DNA of 64,000 nucleotides, from assembly GCF_900102675.1 (NCBI RefSeq), contig NZ_FMYX01000005.1, positions 186,001-250,000 of the forward strand. The letters run 5' to 3'. The position numbers and the translations under genes are program-made. Under the pieces are notes generated by a model. That model saw only the letters and a list, made by a program, of their open reading frames with translations. It had not been told where the DNA came from and searched no databases. This stretch comes from Pseudomonas guariconensis. Its GTDB lineage: Bacteria > Pseudomonadota > Gammaproteobacteria > Pseudomonadales > Pseudomonadaceae. Positions 52,927-61,918 of this stretch are shown here, in pieces (the stretch's first letter is position 1; the number at the start of each line of letters is the position of its first letter).

Positions 52927-53937
52927 ATGAGCCTCAAATCGCTTATCGCCAACCCACTGGGCTTCGGCACCGCACCGCTTGGCAACATGTTCCGCGACGT
53001 ACCCCAAGACGAGGTGCAAGCCACCGTCGATGCCGCCTGGAACAACGGCGTGCGTTACTTCGATACCGCGCCGTTCTACGGCGCTGGTCTCTCCGAGTCG
53101 CGTCTGGGCGATGCCCTGGTCGGTCGTCCACGTGACGAGTACGTGCTCAGCAGCAAGGTCGGCCGGATCATCCTCGACGAACTGGAAGACCCCACCAGCC
53201 GCGAGCTGGGCGAGAAGAGCGGCCTGTTCGAACACGGCAACCGCAACCGCATCGTCAACGACTACAGTGCCGATGCCACCCTGCGTTCGATCGAAGACAG
53301 CCTGCGCCGCCTGAAGACCGACCGCCTGGACATCGTCTGGATTCACGACATCGCCCAGGACTTCTACGGTGACGAGTGGCTGGAGCGTTTCGAGACGGCC
53401 CGCAAAGGCGCCTTCCGCGTCCTCACCCGCCTGCGTGAAGAGGGCGTGATCAAGGCCTGGGGCCTGGGTGTGAACCGCGTCGAACCGATCGAACTGACCC
53501 TGGATCTTGACGAGCCGCAACCCGATGGCTTCCTGCTCGCCGGCCGTTACTCGCTGCTCGATCATGACCGCGCTCTGCAACGTGTCATGCCGCAGGCGGT
53601 CGAGCAGGGCGTCGGCATCGTCGTCGGCGGCCCCTACAGCTCTGGCGTGACCGCCGGTGGCGAGCACTTCGAGTACCAGAAAGCCACCCCAGCGGTACTG
53701 GCCAAGCTCGAGCGTATCCGTGCTGTGGCGCGTGCCCATGGCGTCGAGGTCAAGGCCGCCGCCTTGCAGTTCGCCCTGGCTCACCCGGCTGTGGTCGCGG
53801 CCATTCCTGGCTCTACCCGCGTGGCGCACGCTAACGAAGACCATGCCGCGCTGAGCGCAGTGATCCCGGCGGCGTTCTGGAACGACCTGCGTCAACAAGG
53901 CCTGATCAACGCCCTGGCACCGGTTCCGGCCGCCTGA
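52927..53937 (+). CDS. Aldo/keto reductase, AKR15/L-fucose-dehydrogenase-like
   Basis: A 336-residue TIM-barrel oxidoreductase. The catalytic tetrad is visible in FDTAPFYG (Asp, Tyr), SSKVGR (Lys) and WIHDIAQ (His), and the NADPH site at the C-terminus (AIPGSTR). The closest groups are D-threo-aldose/L-fucose 1-dehydrogenase and pyridoxal 4-dehydrogenase. It stands alone between terminators, with no sugar transport genes nearby. Confidence 0.88.
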   Translation: MSLKSLIANPLGFGTAPLGNMFRDVPQDEVQATVDAAWNNGVRYFDTAPFYGAGLSESRLGDALVGRPRDEYVLSSKVGRIILDELEDPTSRELGEKSGLFEHGNRNRIVNDYSADATLRSIEDSLRRLKTDRLDIVWIHDIAQDFYGDEWLERFETARKGAFRVLTRLREEGVIKAWGLGVNRVEPIELTLDLDEPQPDGFLLAGRYSLLDHDRALQRVMPQAVEQGVGIVVGGPYSSGVTAGGEHFEYQKATPAVLAKLERIRAVARAHGVEVKAAALQFALAHPAVVAAIPGSTRVAHANEDHAALSAVIPAAFWNDLRQQGLINALAPVPAA

Positions 53938-53948
53938 GCATGACGGGG

Positions 53949-53969
53949 CAGGGCTGCGCCGCAGCCCTG
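53949..53969 (+). terminator. Terminator after the aldo/keto reductase gene
   Basis: CAGGGCTGC and GCAGCCCTG form a perfect 9-bp stem with loop GCC, 11 bases after the stop codon. Confidence 0.7.
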
Positions 53970-53980
53970 TCAACATCCGC

Positions 53981-54010
53981 GCCGCGCGTGGCCGATGGGG
54001 CACGCGCGGC
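53981..54010 (+). terminator. Second terminator hairpin with T tract
   Basis: GCCGCGCGTG and CACGCGCGGC form a 10-bp stem with a 10-base loop followed by GTTTTC. It lies directly after the first, making a tandem terminator; the rest of the 53938-54167 gap shows nothing else. Confidence 0.75.
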
Positions 54011-54167
54011 GTTTTCATGCGTTGAGCGTGCCGCGCGTTGTAACTCGTCGTCCTCTCGGTGTGGAGCGTTGTAATGCCAGGATGGCCCGTGCAGGCGCTT
54101 CTTTCACAGGGGAAAGCGTGCTTGCGCGCGTGGTAAGGTCCAACGCATCAATCAACGAGGAGCCAAC

Positions 54168-54953
54168 ATGGATCTAGGTATCAAGGGCCGCTGGGCCATC
54201 GTCTGCGCCGCCAGTCAAGGGTTGGGCAAGGGCTGCGCCGAGGCCCTGGGCGGCGAGGGCGTCAACCTGGTGATCAACGCCCGCACTGCCACCACCCTGG
54301 AGCAGGCGGCTGCCGAACTGCGTAGCCGCTTCCCGGGCATCGAAGTCCGCACGGTCGCTGGCGATGTGGCCGAGCCTGCGGTGCGCGAAGCCCTGCTCAG
54401 CGCCTGCCCGCAGGTCGATATCCTGGTCAACAACGCCGGTGGCCCACCACCAGGCGATTTCCGGAACTGGGATCGGGAAGACTGGCTCAAGGCCTTGGAC
54501 GCCAACATGCTCACGCCCATCGAGCTGATCAAGGCCGTGGTCGATGGCATGGCCGAGCGCGGTTTTGGACGGGTGGTGAACATCACCTCGGGCGCGGTGA
54601 AAGCGCCGATCGATATCCTGGGGCTGTCCAATGGTGCGCGCAGCGGCCTGACCGGTTTCATCGCAGGGCTCGCCCGCCAGCAACGTCTGGCCGGGCGCAA
54701 CGTGACCCTGAACAACCTGCTGCCAGGCGCCTTCGACACCGCTCGCCTGCAAAAGACCTTGCAGGCGGCCAGCCAGGTCAGCGGCGACCTGCAGGCAACC
54801 ACCCAGGCACGTCGCCAGGCAATCCCGGCGGCGCGGTTCGGCGATGCCAAGGAGTTCGGGGCGTACTGCGCCTTCCTGTGCAGCGTCCATGGTGGCTATA
54901 TCACCGGGCAGAACCTGCTGATCGACGGCGGTGCCTACCCGGGCACTTTCTGA
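54168..54953 (+). CDS. Short-chain dehydrogenase/reductase lacking the catalytic Tyr and Lys
   Basis: A 261-residue SDR with a degenerate cofactor loop (AASQGLGKG), the NNAG motif (88-91) and a Ser at 141. Where SDRs have Tyr (Ser+13) and Lys (Tyr+4), this protein has Ser154 and Arg158 (LGLSNGARSGL). It resembles the BKR-like SDR subgroup with incomplete active sites. It may bind NAD(P) without classical catalysis or use another mechanism. It has a GAGGAG ribosome binding site. Confidence 0.85.
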   Translation: MDLGIKGRWAIVCAASQGLGKGCAEALGGEGVNLVINARTATTLEQAAAELRSRFPGIEVRTVAGDVAEPAVREALLSACPQVDILVNNAGGPPPGDFRNWDREDWLKALDANMLTPIELIKAVVDGMAERGFGRVVNITSGAVKAPIDILGLSNGARSGLTGFIAGLARQQRLAGRNVTLNNLLPGAFDTARLQKTLQAASQVSGDLQATTQARRQAIPAARFGDAKEFGAYCAFLCSVHGGYITGQNLLIDGGAYPGTF

Positions 54954-54981
54954 CCTAGCACGCCTGGGCGAAGCGGCTGGA

Positions 54982-55968
54982 TCACCCCAGCCGCGTCACC
55001 CACTTGCCCGATGCATGACCTTCCTTGAGTTGGCGCAATGCCCTCGGTAGCGCATCAAAGGCAAAGTCCAGGCGCTGTGGCATTACCAGTCGGCCCTCGG
55101 CGACCATTTGCAGCAAACGCTCCCCTTCGACCTTCAACGCCTGGCGATCGAGCAGTCGACCGTGGGCGTGGATGCTGTTGAGCGCGACTTCATGCAACGA
55201 GATCGCTGTGCTGAAGGCAGGCAGCGGCGCGGTTTCCTGGCGGTCCTGGATGCATACCAGATGGCCGTTGTAGCCAAGCAGGCAGGCTAGGCTCGCCGCA
55301 TGCGCGCCGCTGACGGTATCGAACAGTGCATGCAGCGGGCGTTCGCCCAGGGCGGTTTGCAGGTGTGCCTGCCAGTCCTCGGCGCGGTAGTCGAATACAC
55401 CTATCACGCCCAGTTGCCTGAGGCGGTCATGGTGTTTCTCGCCAGCGGTGGCCCATACGCGCAGACCGCGCTGCACGGCGAGCTGAACAAGGTAGAAGCC
55501 CACCGCACCACCCGCGCCCACCACCAGTACATCACGTGAGGCGCCGTCGGCGACTTTGGCCAAGGCCTGCCAGGCAGTGAGCGCCGGGCAGGGGATGGCG
55601 GCTGCGGCGGCATCGTCGAGGTTGGCGGGGATGTGCATCACCAGCGTTGCGTCGAGCAGGCAGTACTGGGCAAAGCTGCCATCACGGGACAGCGACTGGT
55701 GATAGGCGACACGGGTGCCCAAGGGCAGGTCGACACCTTCGCCGACGGCGGCAACGAGGCCGGCACCGTCGACGCCGGGCACGGTGCCCTGGCGCCAATC
55801 GGCATGGCCCCATTCGCAGATCTTCCAGTCCACCGGGTTCAGGGCGATGGCACGGTTGGCCACCAATACTTGACCGGGGCCGGGTTTGGGGAGGGGTTTG
55901 TCGATGAGCTCAAGGCCGTCCAGGCCGGCGCCCGGGGTCCAGCCCCAGGCTCGATGCGTGGTGGACAT
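54982..55968 (-). CDS. MDR-family zinc-independent quinone-type oxidoreductase
   Basis: A 328-residue medium-chain dehydrogenase/reductase. The N-terminal GroES-like domain contains NPVDWKICEWGH and the Rossmann motif VVGAGGAVGFYLVQLA. The Cys/His zinc ligands of alcohol dehydrogenases are absent, as in quinone oxidoreductases. ATG 55968 follows AGAGGACT. It converges on the SDR gene with 28 bases between. Substrate unknown. Confidence 0.85.
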   Translation of the reverse strand: MSTTHRAWGWTPGAGLDGLELIDKPLPKPGPGQVLVANRAIALNPVDWKICEWGHADWRQGTVPGVDGAGLVAAVGEGVDLPLGTRVAYHQSLSRDGSFAQYCLLDATLVMHIPANLDDAAAAAIPCPALTAWQALAKVADGASRDVLVVGAGGAVGFYLVQLAVQRGLRVWATAGEKHHDRLRQLGVIGVFDYRAEDWQAHLQTALGERPLHALFDTVSGAHAASLACLLGYNGHLVCIQDRQETAPLPAFSTAISLHEVALNSIHAHGRLLDRQALKVEGERLLQMVAEGRLVMPQRLDFAFDALPRALRQLKEGHASGKWVTRLG

Positions 55969-56104
55969 GGGGAGTCCTCTTGGGGGAAGAAGGGGGAGGG
56001 TAGCGAGGTGTTGCGAGGGGAAACAGCAGTGTTGGCGCAAAGGCCTGTTGACCTGCGGTCAACAATGACGAGGGGCCGCTGCGTGGCGGCCCCTTGTGTT
56101 CATC

Positions 56105-56512
56105 TCAGCCCAGGGTCTTGGCCAGGGCTTGCAGGCCACCTTCGTAGATGCCGGTGAACAGTGCGATGGCTTCCTCGTCGCTCACGCCAACCGGGGTGAA
56201 CTCGCCGAGCCATTCCACCAGGCTGCCCTGGCCGTCGGCCTTGACCCGCAGGGTCGACAGGTAGTCGGTTACCGGGAACGGGCTGGTGAGGATCGAGTAG
56301 CTGTAGCTGCGCTGGTGTTCATCGAAGGCCATCAGACGCTCGATGATGGCATTGCCCTCCGGATCTTTCAGCGAGCGTACGCGGCCGCCTTCGCTGGAGA
56401 GGCTTTCAGGGATGAATGGCAGCCAGTCGGGCAGGCTGTCGAAGCCGCCGATCAGGGCCCAGACGTGATCAGGGCTGTGTTGGGTTTTCAAGGATGCGTA
56501 GGCGTTGGCCAT
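56105..56512 (-). CDS. SRPBCC (START-like) family protein
   Basis: A 135-residue protein with the helix-grip fold pattern: DHVWALIGGFDSLPDWLPFI near the N-terminus and a long C-terminal helix (SDEEAIALFTGIYEGGLQALAKTLG). Such proteins bind hydrophobic ligands or act as cyclases. It follows an SDR gene by 21 bases, so the two are co-transcribed. Confidence 0.8.
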   Translation of the reverse strand: MANAYASLKTQHSPDHVWALIGGFDSLPDWLPFIPESLSSEGGRVRSLKDPEGNAIIERLMAFDEHQRSYSYSILTSPFPVTDYLSTLRVKADGQGSLVEWLGEFTPVGVSDEEAIALFTGIYEGGLQALAKTLG

Positions 56513-56533
56513 GATGGGATTCTCCAGTTGAAT

Positions 56534-57331
56534 TCAGATAGCGAGGCTGTCGACCACACCGCCGTCGACCCGCAGGGCCGCACCGGTGGTGGCGGAGGAG
56601 TAGGGGGATGCGAGGTACACCACCAGGTGGGCGACTTCGTCCACTTCGGCGGCGCGTTGAATGATCGAGCTCGGGCGAGCGGTGCGCACGAAGTTGTCCG
56701 CCTCTTCGCGAATGCTGCGGCCGGACACCTTGGCTGCTTCAGCCACCAAGGTGGCAACGCCGTCGGTGAGCGTCGGGCCAGGCAATACCGCGTTGACGGT
56801 GACGCCCGTGCCGGCCAGGCGCTTGGCCAGGCCGTGGGAGACGGCGAGGTTGGCGGCCTTGGTCACGCCGTAGTTGATCATGTCGGCCGGGATGGCAATG
56901 CCGGATTCGGAGGAGATGAACAGGATCCGCCCCCAGCCTTTGTCGACCATGCCCGGTGCGTAGTGGCGAGCCAGGCGCACGCCGGACAGCACGTTGGTGT
57001 CGTAGAAGCGGCTCCACTCGCTGTCGGGGACATCGAAGAAGTCGACGTCATCGTAGATGCCCAAGTTGTTGACCAGGATGTCGGCGCTCGGGTGGGCGTC
57101 GAACAGCGTCTGGGCGCCTTCGGCGGTGCCCAGGTCGGCCACCACGCCGTGGACCTTGCCGCGGCCACCTTGGGCGTGCAGCTCGGCCAGGGCGGCGTCG
57201 ACCGACTTCTGGCTACGGCCGGCGATGACTACGTCGGCGTGGGCGCGGGCCAGGCCGCGGGCGATGGCCAGACCAATACCGCCGGTCGAGCCGCTGATGA
57301 TGGCGGTACGTCCGCCAAGGTCGATGTTCAT
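56534..57331 (-). CDS. Short-chain dehydrogenase/reductase with complete active site
   Basis: A 265-residue SDR: cofactor motif GSTGGIGLA, NNLG, catalytic Ser in FISSES and YGVTK with Tyr and Lys in place. ATG 57331 follows AGGAG; the long upstream frame is non-coding. It lies downstream of a LysR regulator gene and upstream of the SRPBCC gene, all on the minus strand, so the regulator probably controls it. Confidence 0.88.
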   Translation of the reverse strand: MNIDLGGRTAIISGSTGGIGLAIARGLARAHADVVIAGRSQKSVDAALAELHAQGGRGKVHGVVADLGTAEGAQTLFDAHPSADILVNNLGIYDDVDFFDVPDSEWSRFYDTNVLSGVRLARHYAPGMVDKGWGRILFISSESGIAIPADMINYGVTKAANLAVSHGLAKRLAGTGVTVNAVLPGPTLTDGVATLVAEAAKVSGRSIREEADNFVRTARPSSIIQRAAEVDEVAHLVVYLASPYSSATTGAALRVDGGVVDSLAI

Positions 57332-57423
57332 GGAATGGCTCCTGTGGATGAGTTGCATCGATGGGAGCCATGCTAGGGCGGTCTGGTAAGACTGTAAAAG
57401 ACTTAATTCGACTGAGTTAAGAC

Positions 57424-58329
57424 CTATGCGGTCTCTTCTGCCAGCGCCAGCACCCGCTCGCGGAACACGCCCACGATTGGCCGCAGGTCTACCTGGTGCC
57501 AGGCTGCCCACAACTGCACGCAGGGGCTGAACCACGGCAGCTTGCGCAGCACGACGGTGGAGCCTGCGCTGGCGGACAGGCTGCTCTGGACCATCGCCAG
57601 GCCCAGCCCGGCGGACACCAGCCCGAGCACGCTCAGCGGGTCGTTGGCCTCCAGCGACAGGCGCGGGGTGAAGCCTGCGTCGGCGCAGCGGGCGATGAAA
57701 TCGTCGCGTTTGTTGATCTGGTCAGGCTGGCCGCCGGTGATGATCCATTCCTGCTCATGCAGGTCGGCGGGCGTGAGTTCGGCCTTGATGGCCAAGGGGT
57801 GCCCGGCGGGGATGGCCAGCAGCAGAGGGTCGTCCAGCACGGGGTGGCCACGCAGGTCGGGGTCGGTGCTGGGCGGGGGCTCGCAGACCAGGGCGATGTC
57901 CAGGCTGCGCTGGCGCAGGCCTTCGAACTGCTCGCGCGGGGTCATGTTGTACAGGGCGATATGGATGTTCGGACGTTCGCTGCGGATGGCCCGCACCGCG
58001 CCGGGCAGCACGCCGGCATGGATGGCGTGGTTGACGTAGCCGATGCACAAGCCGCCTTCCTCGCCCCGGCCCAGTCGCTTGCCCAGCGACTCCAGGCGTT
58101 CGGCGTGCTTGAGCAGGCCGCGGGCTTCGGACAGGAAGGTGCGGCCGTCGGCGGTCAGGTACAGGCGCTGATTGCGCCGCTCGAACAGGGCAAGGCCCAG
58201 GTTGTCTTCGAGCTGGGCGATCTGCCGGCTAAGGGGGGATTGTGAAATGTGTAGCTGCTCGGCCGCGCGTCCAACGTTCTCGCATTCGGCGACAGCGACG
58301 AAGTAGCGCAACTGACGTAGATCTTGCAT
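57424..58329 (-). CDS. LysR-family regulator
   Basis: A 301-residue LysR protein: helix-turn-helix about 3-62 (LRQLRYFVAVAECENVGRAA and LHISQSPLSRQIAQLEDNLG) and a ligand domain. ATG 58329 follows TTGGAGG. Together with the SDR and SRPBCC genes it may form a small regulated unit; ligand unknown. Confidence 0.87.
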   Translation of the reverse strand: MQDLRQLRYFVAVAECENVGRAAEQLHISQSPLSRQIAQLEDNLGLALFERRNQRLYLTADGRTFLSEARGLLKHAERLESLGKRLGRGEEGGLCIGYVNHAIHAGVLPGAVRAIRSERPNIHIALYNMTPREQFEGLRQRSLDIALVCEPPPSTDPDLRGHPVLDDPLLLAIPAGHPLAIKAELTPADLHEQEWIITGGQPDQINKRDDFIARCADAGFTPRLSLEANDPLSVLGLVSAGLGLAMVQSSLSASAGSTVVLRKLPWFSPCVQLWAAWHQVDLRPIVGVFRERVLALAEETA

Positions 58330-58402
58330 GAGACCTCCAAGGGAACTGCCCAAAGTTTTACGCGGACAGCTCTGCCTTGGCTAGCCTCCTCAGGTGGGGG
58401 AA

Positions 58403-59575
58403 CTATACGGTCTCGCCCACGGCCCTGGCGGCGACCTTGCCGCGTCCGCCCAGCCAGACCAGCAGCAGGCCGCCTGCCGCCAGCATGCCGCCGGCGACCG
58501 GTACCGCGGCGTAGCCCAGGTCCAGGCTGATGACCGCGCCACCCAGCGCTGCCCCCACCGCATTGCCGAGGTTGAAGGCGCCCACGTTGATCGACGAGGC
58601 CAGGCCCGGAGCCTCGCTGGCGGCGATCATCACGCGCATTTGCAGCGGCGGTACCACGGCGAAGGTGAATATGCCCCAGACCAGCAAGGCCAGCGCCGCG
58701 CCGACGTGGGAACCGAGCTCGAACGGCATCAGCACCATGATCAGCGCCAGTACGCCGAGGAAGAGACGTGCCGAGCCGTCCAGCGACCAGTCGGCCAGGC
58801 GACCGCCGAGGCTGTTGCCCAGGGTGAAGCCCACACCGATCAGCACCAGGCCCAGGGTGACGAAGCGGTCCGAAGCGCCAGTGAGGTCCGCCAGCACCGG
58901 GGCGACGTAGGTGTACAGGGTGAACATCGCGCCAGCACCGAGCACCGTGGTGGCCATGGCCAGCAGCACGTTCGGCCGGGCGATCACTGCGAGCTCCCGA
59001 CGCACATCGGGCACGCTGCCGCGCTCGCCCTTGGGCAGGGCCCACCACAGGGCGGTCATGGCCAGGATGCCAAGCAGCGCAGTGCCGGCGAAGGCTAGAC
59101 GCCAGCCGACCTGCTGGCCGATCCAGGTGGCGGCGGGGACGCCGCCGATATTGGCGATGGTCAGACCCATGAACATGGTGGCGATGGCGCTGGCCTGCTT
59201 GTCGCGAGGCACGACGCTGGCGGCCACCACCGCACCCAGGCCGAAGAAGGCGCCGTGGTTGAGGCTGGTGACCAGGCGCGAGGCGAGCAGCGTGCCGTAG
59301 CCCGGCGCCAGGGCCGACAGCAGGTTGCCCACGGTGAAGATGGCCATCAGCGCGATCAGTGCGCCGCGCTTGCCAAAGCGGCTGAACAGCAAGGTCATGA
59401 TCGGTGCGCCGACCATCACGCCGACGGCGTAGGCGGTCACCAGCATGCCGGCGCTGGGGATGCTGACATCGATGCCTTCGGCGATCACCGGCAGCAGGCC
59501 CATGGGGGTGAATTCGGTGGTACCGATACCAAAGGCCCCGATGGCCAGGGCGAACAGGACGTGTCCGGGTTTCAT
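58403..59575 (-). CDS. MFS exporter, DHA1 family (AraJ/sugar-efflux like)
   Basis: A 390-residue, 12-helix transporter. The motifs FGIGTTEFTPMGLLPVIAEG, GRxGKRG-like SRFGKRGAL and GVGFTLGNSLGGRLADW are typical of DHA1 drug/sugar exporters. AGGAG precedes ATG 59575. It lies 73 bases from the LysR gene on the same strand. Confidence 0.87.
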   Translation of the reverse strand: MKPGHVLFALAIGAFGIGTTEFTPMGLLPVIAEGIDVSIPSAGMLVTAYAVGVMVGAPIMTLLFSRFGKRGALIALMAIFTVGNLLSALAPGYGTLLASRLVTSLNHGAFFGLGAVVAASVVPRDKQASAIATMFMGLTIANIGGVPAATWIGQQVGWRLAFAGTALLGILAMTALWWALPKGERGSVPDVRRELAVIARPNVLLAMATTVLGAGAMFTLYTYVAPVLADLTGASDRFVTLGLVLIGVGFTLGNSLGGRLADWSLDGSARLFLGVLALIMVLMPFELGSHVGAALALLVWGIFTFAVVPPLQMRVMIAASEAPGLASSINVGAFNLGNAVGAALGGAVISLDLGYAAVPVAGGMLAAGGLLLVWLGGRGKVAARAVGETV

Positions 59576-59700
59576 TGCAAAGGCTCCTGGGGGCGAAGTG
59601 TGTGAAGGTGAGGCGCAGTATGGCAACGGCCGGCAGGCCGATTAAGTCACGACTGCGCCAAGGACTTTTGATTTGAAATCAACGATCGCCTGGGCGGCGA

Positions 59701-60636
59701 TCAGTGGATGGCCACCGGATTGATGTTGACCTGGGTCGAGCCCTTGTACAGCGGCTGGCCCAGCACGAAGAGGAACTCGAAGGCCTTGTCGCGCACCAAG
59801 GCGCGGGTGTCGATCAGCTCCAGGTTGTAGATACCGCGCTTGGCCAGCATGAACTGGTTGACCGGAAACTCTTCGCCTGTGGGGTTGGGGTAGACCTCCG
59901 AGGCCCAGGTGTCACCGCCAAAGGCGACGATGCCCTGGTCGGCGAGCCACTGGGCTGCTGGCAGGTCGATGCCGGGCTCGGTAGCGAGGAACTGCTGGTT
60001 GTCCTTGCCGATCAGCTCCAGCCAGCCGGTGTTGAACAGCACCACATCGCCCTTGCGCAGGGTGATGCCTTGTTTCTTCAGCACAGCCTTGATGTCGTTC
60101 ACGGTGAACGATGTGCCACCCGGCACGATGGCCTTGCCGTAGTAGGCGGTCATGTCCAGCACCACGCCGCGGGTCACCATGGGCGGTACTTTCTCCACGC
60201 CGAGCTTGGTGACGCCCTCGACGGTGACGAAGTCCGCTGCCTTGTTGCCGTTGTAGTAGACGTTGTCGATACCGATATGGCCGATGCCGTTGAGCTGGGT
60301 GCCGACGCCGGTCCAGCCGTTGACCAGTTCATCGTTGAAGCTGAACTTGTTCTTGCCCAGCGTCTGGCCGGCCTGTTCGCCGGGCTGGATGTTGTAGAGG
60401 TGGAAGCTGCGATGGCGGAAGGCGGGCAGGTCCTTGCTCACAGGCACGGCCAAGGGGTAAGTCTTGCCGGTCTTGACCAGACCCACGGCCTGTTTGACCA
60501 CCTCGGGGGTCAGCAGGTTGGCGGCGCCGATTTCGTCCTGCTTGCCATAAGGCGAATCCTGCCAGTCGGCTGCCAGGGTGGCCTGGGCGGTGGTGGCCAG
60601 GGCGGCGGCCAGAAGCAGGGGCTTGAAGTAGTTCAT
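59701..60636 (-). CDS. Exported cyclase-family protein (kynurenine-formamidase-like fold)
   Basis: A 311-residue protein with a signal peptide (1-22, ending ATLAADW) and the cyclase fold (about 60-300). The metal-binding HxGTHxD is modified: TQLNGIGHIGIDNVYYNG supplies His and Asp, and GDTWASE follows. The signal peptide places it in the periplasm, unlike typical KynB. It is divergent from tcuR. Substrate unknown. Confidence 0.8.
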   Translation of the reverse strand: MNYFKPLLLAAALATTAQATLAADWQDSPYGKQDEIGAANLLTPEVVKQAVGLVKTGKTYPLAVPVSKDLPAFRHRSFHLYNIQPGEQAGQTLGKNKFSFNDELVNGWTGVGTQLNGIGHIGIDNVYYNGNKAADFVTVEGVTKLGVEKVPPMVTRGVVLDMTAYYGKAIVPGGTSFTVNDIKAVLKKQGITLRKGDVVLFNTGWLELIGKDNQQFLATEPGIDLPAAQWLADQGIVAFGGDTWASEVYPNPTGEEFPVNQFMLAKRGIYNLELIDTRALVRDKAFEFLFVLGQPLYKGSTQVNINPVAIH

Positions 60637-60849
60637 CCGGATTCTCCTGATCGGGAAGTGATGTCAGGGACGGATTCTGGGCGGGTGCAGGGGGGAGAAA
60701 AAGCAGCGGGCGGGACAATGACTTTTGCGTACGGGTCAAGGAGCGAAGCCTCAGTCGCAGGTGAGCCCGCTCCCGCAGCGATCAAGCGCAACCGATCCAA
60801 ATGCCTTTAACATGGTTGCGGATCGGCCCCTTCGTTGAAAGAGACCTGT

Positions 60850-61770
60850 ATGGAGTTACGTCAGCTTCGCTATTTCCTGAGTGTCCTGGAGTACGGCAGC
60901 CTGGGCAGGGCTGCAATCGAGCTCGGGGTCGGCGCCTCCGCCTTGAGCCAGCAACTGTCGAAGCTGGAGAGCGAGGTGAGTACCCGGCTTTTGACACGTT
61001 CGAGCACGGGCGTCTCGCCGACGGCGGCGGGCCTGGCCTTCGAGTACCACGCACGCCTGGCGCTTCGCCAGGCCGAGCATGCCGTTCTTGCCGCGCAAAG
61101 CGGGCGCATGAGTGGCTATGCCAGCGTGGGGCTGGCGCCGACCACCGCCTCGATTCTCGGTCTGGCCTTGATCGACAGGATGCGCGAACGCTATCCCGAT
61201 ATCCGTCTGCATCTGGTGGAAATGCTCTCTGGCTACCTGATGAACCAACTCAATGCCAGACACCTCGACTTGGCGGTGCTGTTCCAAGCGGAGTCGGGGC
61301 CACGCCTGGATGTCCGGCCGCTTCTGAACGAGCGGCTGTTCGTTCTGGTTCCCGCCCCGTTGGTCAAGGCCGATTGGGGCGAGTCCCTCACGCTGGAACA
61401 GATCGCGACGCTTGCATTGGTGATGCCCAGCACACAGCATGGCCTGCGCACGACACTGCGTTCGATCTTCGAGGGGGCCGGGCTGGAGGCCAACATCGTC
61501 ATGGAAATCGATGGCCTGTCGCTGTTGATGGATTGTGTCTGTGCAGGTCATGCCGCCACCATCCAGCCCGGCGCGACGGTGGCCCGGGCGCACCAGGCGG
61601 GCTTGCGAGTGTTCGCCATCGATGAGGCTCAGGCGCAGCGGCGCAACGTGATCGTCAGCCTCACCGATGACGAACTTTCGCCAGCGGCGTTGGCGACCCG
61701 GATCGTTCTGCAGGAGCTCGCACGGGAGCTGGTGGAGCAGGGGCGATGGCCGGGCGCCCGGTTACTTTGA
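60850..61770 (+). CDS. tcuR: LysR-family regulator, probable TcuR (tricarballylate)
   Basis: A 306-residue LysR protein with helix-turn-helix at 2-62 (LRQLRYFLSVLEYGSLGRAA and SALSQQLSKLE) and a ligand domain. Its position directly before tcuA on the same strand matches tcuR of Salmonella, which activates tricarballylate use. ATG 60850 follows GAGAC. Confidence 0.8.
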   Translation: MELRQLRYFLSVLEYGSLGRAAIELGVGASALSQQLSKLESEVSTRLLTRSSTGVSPTAAGLAFEYHARLALRQAEHAVLAAQSGRMSGYASVGLAPTTASILGLALIDRMRERYPDIRLHLVEMLSGYLMNQLNARHLDLAVLFQAESGPRLDVRPLLNERLFVLVPAPLVKADWGESLTLEQIATLALVMPSTQHGLRTTLRSIFEGAGLEANIVMEIDGLSLLMDCVCAGHAATIQPGATVARAHQAGLRVFAIDEAQAQRRNVIVSLTDDELSPAALATRIVLQELARELVEQGRWPGARLL

Positions 61771-61871
61771 GCCTGGGCACGCCATTGCCGCCCAGGACCG
61801 TTTAGCAAAACTGAATGCCTCCCCTCGGCGATCGCGTTTCGCCGTCCATGCCCGCTCATTAGAGTCCCCGG

Positions 61872-61906
61872 TCACGAGGAGCACCCGAACAGTCGGCTCC
61901 TCGTGA
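61872..61906 (+). promoter_or_regulatory. Leader hairpin upstream of tcuA
   Basis: TCACGAGGAG (61872-61881) and CTCCTCGTGA (61897-61906) form a perfect 10-bp stem with a 15-base loop. It ends 12 bases before the tcuA ATG and just before its GGAGG. It may terminate tcuR transcripts or influence tcuA expression. Confidence 0.45.
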
Positions 61907-61918
61907 TCTGGAGGCGAA

